Positions 21,636 through 32,200 of a DNA stretch of 64,000 nt are shown piece after piece. The notes under the pieces were generated by a model. It did not search any database. It was not told the origin of the DNA and saw nothing but the letters and a program-made list of their open reading frames with translations. The DNA is from Blepharisma japonicum (Eukaryota > Ciliophora > Heterotrichea > Heterotrichida > Blepharismidae). The stretch is taken from positions 616,195 to 680,194 of the forward strand of contig CATKHK010000010.1 of NCBI GenBank assembly GCA_949751835.1, read 5' to 3'. Both the position numbers and the translations under genes were made by a program. Position 1 is the stretch's first letter, and every line of letters begins with the position of its first letter.

Positions 21636-22255
21636 ATGAAAATACTGAATGCTTTCAAAGCCTTGGCTGTAAAATGGCAATGGGGCAATAATGTTAAGGA
21701 TGTTTGAAAACTGCTCTGAATTAGTGCGATAAGATGAGAATATCAATAAACTGCTCTTTTAACGTCACTCTCACACTGTAGCTCATATAGGTTACTCAAG
21801 CAATAATCATTCTATTATAATAATCTCTAGCATTAATTTATTATAAAGAAGATAAGATAAATGCATTTTTAAATATTAATACTTTCATTATATTTCAATA
21901 TTAGCAATAATCAATAAAATAAATTCCATCATATTCAAATTAATAAAAATTTCTATAAATAAATTTTCTTTACAGGAAATCAATTTACTGGTCAGCCAAT
22001 GACTTTTTTTACTTTAAAAGGGTTCATTAAGAAGAAGAAAGAAGAAGAAGAAATATTATATTGGCTGTGCTGACCAGTAATAATGCTTCTTATGTATAAG
22101 TATAAAATTATAGATTATTAAAAATCATCTAAAACTCGCATATTGAGTGCTAAATATTCTGCTGATATTTTTGTCGAAGCCTATGAACAAACACCTAAAG
22201 CCTCAAAAATCAATAAAATGCAAACTTTATTAAATATTCAATTAAACGAGAGAGT
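21636..22255 (+). pseudogene. decayed A8-like family A copy
   Basis: Three separated matches in order: a finger start (TGCTTTCAAAGCC...GTAAAATGGCA), the His part of the finger (CACTCTCACACTGTAGCTC, as in A8/A11), and coiled-coil codons at about 22170-22250 (KASKINKM then LLNIQLN, as SEINKKLQAISNIQLS in A8). Stops and spacer DNA separate them. The inverted-repeat element at 21986-22079 lies inside. Confidence 0.55.
21986..22079. mobile_element. 94-bp TA-bounded inverted-repeat element
   Basis: The segment begins TACTGGTCAGCCAAT and ends GTGCTGACCAGTA, so CTGGTCAGC forms terminal inverted repeats just inside a TA at each end; the perfect arm is 12 bp counting the flanking T/A. The interior is purine-rich (GAAGAAGAAG). 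Size and TA ends fit a MITE or short internal eliminated sequence of Tc1/mariner-like origin. No transposase. Confidence 0.6.
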
Positions 22256-22606
22256 AAGGGTAAGCTTCAAGTAATGAAATTTCTGCAATTAAGGATCATA
22301 TCCTATGTGGAGAGGTTTTCAAGTAACTGCTTTATAAAGGTCTACTGAAACCAATAGCAATAAAAATGATCAACTCATCAAACGGTAAAAGATGCTTATA
22401 TACTTATTAATTTTAGTTTATTATGCAAATAATAAAAATTTCTTATAATTAAGAAAGTCTATATTATTCGGTAACTTTTATTTGCCTCAATATTTAACAT
22501 GCAAGAAGCTTTAAGATTCTAGACATATAAATACCAAAAAATAAATTTTCACACGAGCTCCAATTCGCAATAGTTGTAAAGCATTGTATAATTTTATAGA
22601 ATCTAG
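22256..22606. other. 5' flank of A5, shared with A7 and A4
   Basis: About 230 bp upstream of the ATG (from about 22380) are nearly the same as upstream of A7 (38750-38997), including TTCGGTAACTTTTATTTGCC and the TATA-like motif next to the ATG. No gene. Confidence 0.5.
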
Positions 22607-24133
22607 ATGGCAGACCAAATTTGCTTTCAACCTTTTTGCAATAAACTAGCAGAGTTCCAGTGCAGGTGTTCAATCCCTTGAACATTTTGTTGCGGCTTAC
22701 ACCTTGAAGCTCATCTATTTTCATCAAACGATGAGCATGATATCGAGAAAATCCCAGATAATTTAAATACTAAAATTGAAGCAAGTTCGAAGGATATTTT
22801 TGAAGAAGCCCATAAAATTAGAAATCCTACTATAGATGCGACTCATGACAAAATATGTGAGCAAATATCTAAAATCAATAAGATAAAAACTAAGTTATCA
22901 AATAGGAATTTAGAACATACTTATTGCAATGAGTTACTTGAGAAATGACTAAATTCAATTGATGAATGTAATGAAATTCTTGATATAATTAAAACTGCTT
23001 TTGAAGAGGCCACATCAATTGACGAGCTTCCTTTATCGTTAATGGAAATAATGTTAATTATCGAAAATTCTGAAAGTGAAATAGAATTTATTGAGAAATT
23101 AAATAGGATTTTGTTATTAGAAATTGGAGTTAGGAAACAATGGCTTGCAAAAATTACTAAAAATACCGAAAAAATTGAAAAATTAAAATCTAAGTTTAAC
23201 AGAAAAATAAAAGATGAAGAGAATTGATGTTTCCAGAGAAAAAGTAGCAAAAAATTCTCAGAAAAAGGAAAAATCGCAAGTCTTCTTAATATTCTGAAAT
23301 TAATTTCTGAACTAATTAAAAACAATTTCGAAGCAAAACATTTTTTTCAAATCGGTAATAATTGTCTTCGAATATATGGCACAGAAAACTGAAAAAAATG
23401 CAAAATTAATTTATTTTTTTATAAAAATGATTTCGAACTATATTTCAATCTATATAGTGGGCATGTAGTAGAGCTTTCTAATAATGAAATTTTTTGTTTA
23501 TGGAAATACAATTATGCATTCAAAGTTAATCTAGAAACTTTAAATATTATAAAAGTATATTCTTGCTTTCAAGGCTCTAATTGCTCCAGTCTCATATATT
23601 ATGATAACATCGTTTACGCATTTAGTAAAGAAAAAATTTTCGAAAAATATGATTTAAATAAAAATAAAAAAAAGACATTGCCCAACCATTATATTGAAAA
23701 CACATCTGATTTATCCTGCTGTGTGTATAGAAATTCAATTTTATTTTGCGCTGAAAATAGCTTGACGCTGTTTAAATATGATTTTATAATTGAAAGTTAT
23801 TCGGAGATTCAGGTAAATGAAATAGAATTACTATCTCGAAAAAGACTGTTTACTGGAAATATGAGGGCTTATATTTATGACAATATGAAAGGAATTTTTG
23901 AAAGCAGAATTGATAATGAGTATTCCTGGAGTAGAATTATTGTTAATGTCAATAGTTTTCCTGTAGAAGGTATTGATAGAAGTATTAAAAATTCATTATA
24001 CTTTTCTTTAAAATTGGATCATGAATACTCAATGGGTATATATAAATTTGATTTTTTAAATAAGAAGCTCTATAGGGTAATGGCTGAAGATCATATAGAA
24101 GATCTTAGATATAGACTATTATGTTTTAAGTAA
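22607..24133 (+). CDS. A5: TRIM-like family A protein, 508 aa
   Basis: Zinc finger at residues 6-44 (CFQPFC, CRC, CCGLHLEAH, Trp from TGA inside it). No PYEH linker; the coiled coil spans about 80-240 (TSIDELPLSLMEIMLIIEN), the propeller about 260-500 (VVELSNNEIFC, VYAFSKEK, CVYRNSILFCAENS, FTGNMRAYIYDN, RIDNEYSWSRI). Four TGA codons are Trp; ends at TAA. Very close to A7 throughout, and to A4 once its insertion is removed, so the three form a recent subgroup. TTTTATAGAAT lies 4 bp before the ATG. Confidence 0.82.
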
Positions 24134-24417
24134 TAAATAGAATAGATAATTATTTTTATTAGACTTTGAATGATGAAAATAAGACAATCTCTTAAGCCAT
24201 GCTTATTGAATGACTAAACTTTAAATTGCACAAAAATTAATCATAAAGATTTTGAGTGTTTTAAACAAATAATTTTCTCAAAAATTTTTTTAGCAGAAAT
24301 TTAAGAATTTTCTTAAAATTTTGAGTATAATACTCTTTACTGAACAAATTAATTGATAATCTTGATGCATTAATCAACTTTTACTGTATATAATTATAAT
24401 TAGTAATAAGAGAATTG

Positions 24418-25180
24418 TTAATTTACTCTTTTATAAATTAGAAAATAAGGTTCTTCTGACGCGGGGCAATTCTCTATAGCATCTGGAAGCTTCACAAGTT
24501 TTCCCATATTTTTCATCCCATCATATTAGAAAAACCCTTGCAATTCCTCAAAATTATTTCTTGTTTTGATTGTAGGGTTCTTTATCAGTGTTGTAAAGTG
24601 CTTATTTTTATGCAGAACTGTAGAAATAAATTCATAATTAATATCGTCTTTCTTTAGATTGTTCAAATCTTTAAGTTAAATCTCAAATTCACTATTTTCT
24701 AAACATATGAATAGATATTGAGGCCATCTCATCATATTTATTGGGCAATTGCACATGGTCATGCACTTTGGGCATTCTTTAAGAGTACTTGTAAATCTAA
24801 ATATGAAAAAGTCTTGAAAGTTATTGAACTCATCTGGATTGCAGTTCATACTCACATTTACAGTGCAACTTAAATTGACATCTTGTAATATTTCTTCATA
24901 CTTACATTTTGTGCATTTCAATGAGCTATTATATAAAATTCTGCATTCTTCACAGGCATATAACATCTCAAAAAGAGTGGAAAGGAAACCTTCTAAACCA
25001 TTGTCTTCTTGAAAATAATTGTATTTGATTTAAAAATTCTCAATTGCATATTGGTCATGATCATTTAAAGCTTTTATAGCTAACAAAATGTTGTTTATAT
25101 CAACATCAAAGATTCACTTTTTAAAATAGTCTTGATTACTGTTATATATTACCAACGCTATTATGGTATAAAACTATCGA
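24418..25180 (-). pseudogene. ubiquitin-specific protease (C19)-like, C-terminal half, decayed
   Basis: One minus-strand frame, without frameshift, carries USP features: two CxxC zinc pairs (ACEEC, KCTKC), CPKC, a PQYLFICL strand, the catalytic-His region YEFISTVLHKNKHF, and the typical end EEPYFLIYKR. It is broken by TAA at 25030-25032, 24676-24678 and 24526-24528, and the N-terminal Cys box is absent. One TGA (in KKWIF) reads as Trp. It lies downstream of, and in the same frame as, the last part of the MULE sequence, with a Lys-rich stretch between them, so it may once have been a fused or captured domain. Confidence 0.6.
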
Positions 25181-25260
25181 AGCGACAACTATTATTTTTT
25201 CATTTTATTTATGAAGCTTATCAACAACATTTGCTTTTCTTTTCGCACCTTTTGCTTCTC

Positions 25261-26850
25261 CTATCGGTGATCAATTCTTTTCTTTTTGGCAACTTGAGGA
25301 GTTATTTTCTTTCCTTTTACATCTGATATTTTTTCAGGCTTTGAAGCAATAGGTTTTCTGATTTCTTCATAAGATTCTAAGTTATCTGAAGTATCTTTAA
25401 CTTTAGTAGAAAAATTCTGAGACCTATTTCCTGATTCTATTGCATCATTATAAAAATATATATAAATTTCATGCAATGAAATGTTGAAATCACTCCAGAA
25501 ATAATTAGTTTTGACTTTTGGGAAAAATTTTTTTACAAATTAATTAATTCCTTCTAGCATTGAATTAGATCTATATCTGTTTTCTTCCAAATCACTATAA
25601 ATAAGTGTGTCATCTTTAAAATATTTTAGCACTAGATTCGAAATATTTGATAAATTTGTTGATGATTTCACATTTTGAGAATTCAACTTTGAACTTAGCC
25701 ACTTGTACATCCAAGCTATCTTTGTTATAGCACAACTTTTCTTTTGTATCAATTATATATTGGGATTTTTCTTTAAGCTGTGCCGGATCTTTTTTTATAT
25801 ATACCTAAAGATTTAGCTTTCTCTCTAAGGTTCTTTTTAAGTGATACAGACATCCCACAATACGAATTTCTGGGTAAATATTTTTTATGCTTTGTATTAG
25901 ACCTTTCTCGAAATCAAATGTTATTGATTTTAATTGCATTGGATATCCTGACGCTTGAACATGAATCTTTACTATTTCAAAAATATATGAATAAAGCACT
26001 TTCGCCTTGCAAGACCATATCGATAAAGCATGCAGGTAGTCGTTTCTGAGATGCTTGCTCATATAACGCAATAATTAAAAGTTGGGTGAAACCTTTTCCA
26101 GGGAACACATTAAAAGTTGCATCTATATACCAATGCTGACTTTGCCTGAGCTGCGCAAGCTGCCAATCACTTGCTCATATAATGTATCTATACGAAGTGT
26201 TACCAATTGTGAAACATCCATAATTTCTGAGTAATTTTATGCCTAGATTCTCTGATTGTTAAATTTGAATTTTAATTTATTGTGCTAATATATTGCATTT
26301 TCTAAATTGTTAAATATATTTACCAAAGAATAGATTTAATATCAGAGAATTGTTCAGCTGCGCTCTCTCAATTGCTCCACCCGCAATCTTTTTTTATTTG
26401 ATTTATTGCGTCTTTTATATAATTCAACTTATGATTTTTAAATACATTACGAAACTCTTGATTAAGTGCGGTTGTGATTTCTTCATATTTCATGAAGTGA
26501 TCCCTTAGAATTATATTTCGCAGAGCAGGAAGTAGTTGAATTTCTGTATTTTCTGATTGTGCATTTTGAGAGTTTTCTTGAATAGCTAGAATACCATGAT
26601 TTTTATGATTCTGGATTAGTTCAGCTTCATCTGCTACAATTAATTCGCCCTGGATTCTACATGATGCACTACAATGTTTATATATGAAATGGAAATAAGT
26701 GTATTCGCCTCATATGTTTCTCCCCCTATATTTATCGTTTTGTATTGATAAGAACATTACTGGGCTCTTATAGATCATTCTAGGCTATTCATCTTGCCGT
26801 GCAATATCGTTTTCTGATAAATCCACAAGTAGTTGAGCTACAGAATAGCT
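25261..26850 (-). pseudogene. Mutator-like (MULE) transposase with FLYWCH-type finger, decayed
   Basis: Reading down from about 26850: a start region (possible ATG at 26778), a FLYWCH-like finger (YFHFIYKHC, CRIQGE, HKNHG), then the DDE core: first Asp in WYIDATFNVFPGKGFTQLL (about 26121), second in ITFDFEKG, the CLYHLKR motif, and a possible catalytic Glu in NSMLEGIN. The C-terminus is Lys-rich. At least three frame changes and several TAA/TAG codons interrupt it, so it is inactive. It is a transposase by the conserved D-x-TF and DFE/CxxH pattern. Confidence 0.75.
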
Positions 26851-26894
26851 CAAGGATACGTTACTATACATAATTTATTTATTATACATTAAAT

Positions 26895-27070
26895 ATATGA
26901 ATAATTAAATTAATTAATTAACGTAACAATAAGATAAGAATCATCAGCATCTTACAAAATGTAGAAAGCAAACTCATATTTATAAAAACTTGATATTTAT
27001 CCTTATTATTTTTAAGCAAATTATCTTTTGAATAGCTTAGAAAAGAAATGGCAATTCTATAAAATAAAAA
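26895..27070 (+). promoter_or_regulatory. A6 5' flank
   Basis: About 170 bp closely matched upstream of the stub at 40786, and partly upstream of A3 (AAGATAAGAATCATCA). Ends with ATTCTATAAAAT at 27054-27065, 5 bp before the A6 ATG. Confidence 0.5.
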
Positions 27071-28831
27071 ATGGGAGATTTAGTTTGCTTTAAAGCTTTT
27101 TGTGAAAAGCCAGCAGAATACAAGTGTAATTGTTCATTTCCTCAAACATTTTGATGCGGCTCTCATCTAGCAACCCATCTAGTTTCATCTAATAATGGGC
27201 ATCCTATTGAAGCCATTACTAAAAAAGTCAACATCAACACTGAAGTGATACCTGATCCTCTTGCTAATTGTCATCATGAGCATGATTTTAGGTATCCTTG
27301 TGAAAATTCTTATGATTACCCATGCGAGCATCCTTGCGATCGACCTAGTATGCATCCTTATGAGTTTTCATATAAAAATCTTTGTGATCATCCTAATAAG
27401 AATCTTTGCGAGCATTCTTGCGAGTCTTATATTGAGCCTTTTAATGAATATCATTTTGATCCTACTTTTGAGCTTCCTTCTGAGCCCTTTATTGCTAACC
27501 TTATTGAGTGTTTTTATAAATATCCTTATGAAATAGTTCATAAAAAGTCGAATCCAGCCATTGAATTAACTCTCGCTCTGATCTGTGAGCAAATATCAGA
27601 AATCGAAAAAATAAAAAATCAATTCTCAAAAATGCCCTTAGAATCAAGCTACTCATTTTTAGTACAAAATAGCTTAAAATTAATTGAACAATATAATGAA
27701 GTTTTTAACAAAATTATAAATGATGTAGAATGTGCTATATGAAATAACGATTCTCCTTTTTCGCTAATAGATATTATGAATATGATGGACAATATAAAAA
27801 TTGAAATAGAATTCCTAGAAAAATTAAATGAAATTTTATTATTAGAAAACCAAGTTAAGAGCTGCTGGCTTGCAAAAATTTTAGAAAGCCCAGAAAAAAT
27901 TAATGAATTGATTTCTGAATTAATTGGGAAAGTAGAAGATATGAAAAAATGGTGCTTTCAGTATAAAAATAAAATAGAGTCATTGAAGTCTATAGAAGAT
28001 GCAAAAATTAGCAGTCTTATCAATGCACTGAGCTTAATTTCAGAATTAATTAATCACGATTTTGGAATCAAGTATTTTTTCCAAATAAAATCGAGCCTAC
28101 TTTTAATATATGGCACAGAATCCAGAAAATGGGCACATTATCCCTTTCCTTTTGATCAATATAATATTTATTCATTTGATGCACAAGTAGTTGAGCTTCC
28201 AAATTACAAAATCTTTTGTCTAGGAGATGGCAATTATGCATTTATTATTGATCTAAAATCTTGAAAAATCACTAAAATATTTCCTAAATTTTATGGGCGC
28301 AATCAATCAGTACCAATTTATTATGAAAATTGCGTTTATATATTTTGTTTCAATTTAAGGAGAGGAAGGAGGGTCTTTCCCTGCTTGGAAAAATTTGATT
28401 TAATAAGCAATAAGAAGACAAGCTTGCCGATTCCTTTTATTGATTATCTATCTACTCTATTGTGCTGCTTATATAAAACATCAATTTTAATTTGTACAGA
28501 AAAAAGCGGAAGATTGTGCACATTTGATCTCTTAATAGAAAGCTATTCTGAAATTCCGTTTATTGAGCTTTATACAAAATCTGTAAAAATGCTATTTACT
28601 GGAAATATGAGAGCTTATATTGCAGATAACATAAGTGGAGTTTTTGAAAGCGAGATTGATAATGAATATAGTTGGAATAAAATAGGGCTATTTGAATTAA
28701 ATTCTTTTGGAAAATACAGTAACCATAGTCACTTAAATTTAGTTTCTTTTCCTACTATGAAAAATAATTCAATGGTAATATACCAATTTGATTTGTGTCA
28801 GAAGAAAATTTACATTTCAGAAGCCTATTAG
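27071..28831 (+). CDS. A6: TRIM-like family A protein, 586 aa
   Basis: Zinc finger (CFKAFC, CNC, WCGSHLATH; its Trp is TGA), then a Cys/His/Pro/Tyr/Glu-rich repeat linker at about 60-155 with many extra Cys and His, coiled coil at about 160-345 (IDIMNMMDNIKIEIEFLEKL), and propeller from about 375 (VVELPNYKIFC, NCVYIF, EKFDLISNKK, FDLLIESYSEIPF, FTGNMRAYIADN, EIDNEYSWNKIG). Three TGA codons read as Trp; ends at TAA. Closest to A3. A partial copy of its 5' end sits at 40786. Confidence 0.82.
27255..27545 (+). repeat. Cys/His/Tyr-rich coding minisatellite in A6
   Basis: In-frame 12-bp units encode variants of Tyr/His-Pro-Cys/Tyr-Glu, e.g. YPCEHPCDRP. Compared with A2 and A3 several Tyr codons (TAT) are Cys (TGT/TGC). 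Confidence 0.6.
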
Positions 28832-29037
28832 CATTATGAATATTTAAAAATCTCGATCAAATTAAATAATAATTTTGATTAAACATTTACTAGATAAATA
28901 TAATTTAAATGTTTGCATCTAATTTAATAGAACACGGTTTTAAATATTTTTTCGGAAAACGAAGAATTTTAAATGATTAGAAAATAAGATAATTTTTGTT
29001 ATTTATTATAAATTTATTTGTTATATAATTTTATTCA
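28832..29037. other. intergenic, 3' ends of A6 and B1 converge
   Basis: About 200 bp, AT-rich, no gene. Confidence 0.4.
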
Positions 29038-29541
29038 CTATTTAGAAATTAGATTTCTATAATAGATAGCTATTATGCATCGATAAGACTTTTGAGATGG
29101 CAACATTTGAACCTCATAATTTTTATTAATAATAAATGTAAGAAAAGCGCTTTGATATTCTTTACAACGGCAGAATAGCTCACCATTGGGAAGCTGAACA
29201 ATTGATGCATCGTTAGTATCCAATCTCTTGGGAGTTTCTATCAATTTTGCTTCTTCCCTCTCATTTTCAGTGTTATAAGTGAATAAATTAACTTTCCCAT
29301 CAAGTTCACCAAAAAGATAAAGAGAGGTGATTTGATGATAGTTCTTCTCCAATTCCTTGGTAAGTTTGGCTAATTAATGGATCAGAAGTATGATTCTCAT
29401 TTTGATACAGTGGGCAAGCTGCCCTAAAATCTTGTTCTGTTTTTGAATTATCAGGCCTAGCTGATATGCAAGCAATTTGAGTTCTTAGATCGTTCAATTT
29501 ACATAACAGCCTAGTGCTGCTAACTGATCTGAATCCGCCAT
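29038..29541 (-). pseudogene. B1: frameshifted and truncated family B copy
   Basis: Starts at an ATG with the family N-terminus (MADSDQL), then a one-base deletion shifts the frame; the family sequence continues (RTQIACISARPDNSKTEQDF) until a one-base insertion near GIGEELS shifts it back to the frame of YHQITSLYLFGELDGKVN. It ends at TAG after the second propeller strand, with no TPR part. Clearly not functional as a full family B protein. Confidence 0.75.
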
Positions 29542-29830
29542 GTATTAAATTATTCTCTTTTAGAATTAAATAGTTAATAAAATTATTTCAGAGCAGACTT
29601 ATAAATTCTTATTAAATCAAAATTCCTATAAAATTGAACTAAATCATTTTTCTTTGCTATCTCGCTCTGAAAGTAATAAATTTTATAAATAAATTCCAAG
29701 ATTGCCTTCAAGATCTTCAACTTTTTGTTTATCACTTCAACAGACTGTAGCTAGCATCATTTCGATTTGGCATCTGTGCAGCTGCTTTGAAAGCCTTAAA
29801 ATCATTTTTTTCTATTATTCCTCCTTTAAG
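29542..29830 (-). repeat. family B upstream block, inverted copy
   Basis: Reverse complement of the block before B2, B3, B4 and B7; contains GCTACAGTCTGTTGA and TTACTTTCAGAGCGAGAT. Only the gene-proximal 290 bp are present. Confidence 0.6.
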
Positions 29831-29849
29831 CTTGTGTGAATTCTTTTAT

Positions 29850-31258
29850 TTGCTTAGAAATTGGAAGTTCTGAGTAGCTTTCAATTAAAAATAATAATTT
29901 TTGGTCACATTTGTGCAAAATATAATTGAATTTCGATAAATTATGCAAGAAAATGCATCATTTGAAGGACTGGCAAGATTATTTTTCTATTTTCTTTTAA
30001 ATCATATTTTTCCAAATAATAAATATCATGTCTACAAAAATATAAACTGAGTGCATAAATACAGTTAGTGTGATATATAAGCGAATGGACTTTTCCTTTG
30101 GAAAATGACAAAATTTTGACAACTTCCATAGTTTCGACATCAAATTTGCATGCAGTACCGCTATTTCATAAACAAAAAATTTCAGATTCCGAATTATCAT
30201 GCAAATTGGATCCATTAATTGCCTTCTAAGCTCAGCTAGCAGGTCCATGTTTATGAGGATTTTCTTTAGAAGAAAGAAAAAAATTTGTCTGCATTAATAT
30301 TTTTAAATATTAATTGAGAATTTGAAGTTACCCATTCATTAGATTAACAAGTTTTTGGTATTTTATAAGCTTCAATGAATAACTATTCCTCATCTGCCTT
30401 CTCAATCAAGATTGCATTTTATATAATTTACTAATAAATTGAGTTCATAAACCATCCTTATTTTTATCTTTTTTACTCAAGTGATTGCTAACTAGAAATT
30501 CCAATAATAATGCTTCATTTAAAATTTCAAGAAAATCTATTTCTTTTTCAACATTCTCTAGAGTTTCTATTATTTAAATTGGTGATAAAAAGAACTCATC
30601 AATATTCTTTGACATTTCATGAGCTGATTTCATATTGCATCATATTACTTAATTTATCTTTTGCCTCTATTCTGACCTTCTATACACATCTTCGCAAGGA
30701 AATTTTCTCTTTCGGTTTACTCTTATTTCTCATATATGCCTGCCTCACATTGCGATTTGCTCCTCCTAATCCCTAGAAGTCTTTTGAGAATTCAAGAAAA
30801 CAGTAAACACTAGTGGCTTGCAGTTTCACCCGTTTTGAATTATTCAGACTACTTAATTAAGTTTCCTAACTTTTAATTAGCAATAGAAAGATTTAAAATA
30901 GATAAACAAATGATGGTAACCTATTAAAGTAATACTTAGCATTTTCTCTCTATTGCACAGAAATCAATATTAAAGTCTACTCTATACTAATAGAAGGCAG
31001 TTATAGGAAATAAGAATTCAAAGAGTGAATTACCTTTTTGTCTAAAGCTGTTTTATTATGATTTAAGGCTGATTTCAGGGAATTTTTATTATTGGACTTA
31101 CAATCGTCATTCCTTTTCTTAATAGAATGCTGTTTATTAGATGACCGTGGATGACTTTCAAGATGTGAGCTGCATCACATTGTTTGAGGGACTGAACAAT
31201 TGCACTGATATTCTGCAGGTTCCTTACAAATGAGCTCAAAGCGAATAAAGTCTGACAT
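29850..31258 (-). pseudogene. decayed family A copy (A8/A12-like), inverted
   Basis: From an ATG at 31258 the minus strand encodes a finger with its first Cys replaced by Arg (FIRFELIC, CNC, WCSSHLESH). Further down come coiled-coil codons at about 30510-30570 (NVEKEIDFLEILNEALLLE) and propeller codons at about 29945-30200 (ETMEVVKILSFSKGK, YYLEKYDLKENRK). Multiple stops and frame changes separate them. Open frames on the plus strand here are shadows. Confidence 0.65.
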
Positions 31259-31290
31259 CTCAGATTTATTCGCTATCAATGTTTTAATGC

Positions 31291-32200
31291 TTAGCAGATC
31301 TTCATTATAGTCAGGTCTAATCAACCATCATTGGTTAAATATCATCTCCATTAGTAATTATTGCATATAAATTGTTTTATTGGCTAGATTTTATAGATTA
31401 AATCAGCTGGAAATTGTTTTCCTATCCCAATGGTGCCTGATAAAGATATTTCTGCCGAATTTTCACATATTTGTCCAGGTATTAAACAAAGATATGAAAT
31501 AAATTTAAACAAGATTTCAAATTAAAATAATATTCATATGTGGAACGAGCTTAAAAATATAATTAAGTTAACTTTAATATCTAAGAAGCCCTGATACGCA
31601 TTCTTGTAACATGCATTGCTATTATAAATAATAAATATAAGATTTGAAATAGATTGAGCTTCATCAATAGACTTAAAATCTTTTAATTCAAAATTCTAAT
31701 TAAAATTAAAACGTGCAGCCTTATAATGCTTTGAGAGAGTGATTTCAGCTTTGTTTAAATATTAGTCTTTTTAAATTCCTAATCAATTTCTAGTTGGCAC
31801 ATAGCTTTCTCAAATCCGATAAATCTATTATGGAATAAGAACATTTTCTACGCAAATGCAAATTCACATAGGTTGATAAAAGAAGTATTAGAGAAGAAAA
31901 TATGATTATAAAGCTTGTGAAGCAGCTGCAACCCACGCCGCGGAAATTAAAACGCACGGTTGATTCCAAGTCTAAATGATTCTAGCTACAGTCTGTTGAA
32001 GTGACAGACAAAAAGCTGGGGATCTTGAAACGATATTGGTATTTTTAAAATTTATTATTTTCAGAGCGAGACGGAATAGAAAAATGATTTAATTCAGATT
32101 CTAATAAATTTTATAGGAATTTAGATTCAATTCAGAGCTTATAATCATGCTCTGAAATAATGAGATAAAGGAATTAATTCTAAGGAGAAAATATATATTC
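31291..32200 (+). repeat. family B upstream block, copy before B2
   Basis: About 900 bp nearly shared with 41005-41861 (before B4) and more distantly with the copies before B3 and B7. No continuous ORF is conserved between copies. Contains CTAGCTACAGTCTGTTGA and ends in ATATATATTC directly before the ATG. Could be an extended promoter, a non-coding transcript or simply duplicated flank. Confidence 0.6.

Larger units (their letters stand above)
24227..26894. mobile_element. 2,668-bp segment bounded by TTAAAT, absent from the paralogous locus
   Basis: The A5 3' flank runs to TTAAAT at 24221-24226 and the A6 5' flank resumes at TTAAAT at 26889-26894. At the duplicate locus the same two flanks are joined directly through a single TTAAAT (40603-40608). 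The segment carries the decayed protease and MULE transposase. The pattern looks like a TTAA-target insertion or clean excision, but a microhomology deletion at the A7 locus is also possible, since A3's flank has a trace of the right-hand part. Confidence 0.55.

Noticed and set aside
25780-26049. Plus-strand ORF opposite the MULE core
   Set aside because: The minus strand shows the transposase motifs; the plus frame is a shadow.
31600-31700. Short minus-strand open stretch in the B upstream block resembling family A coiled coil
   Set aside because: Similarity is weak and the frame is not conserved between block copies.
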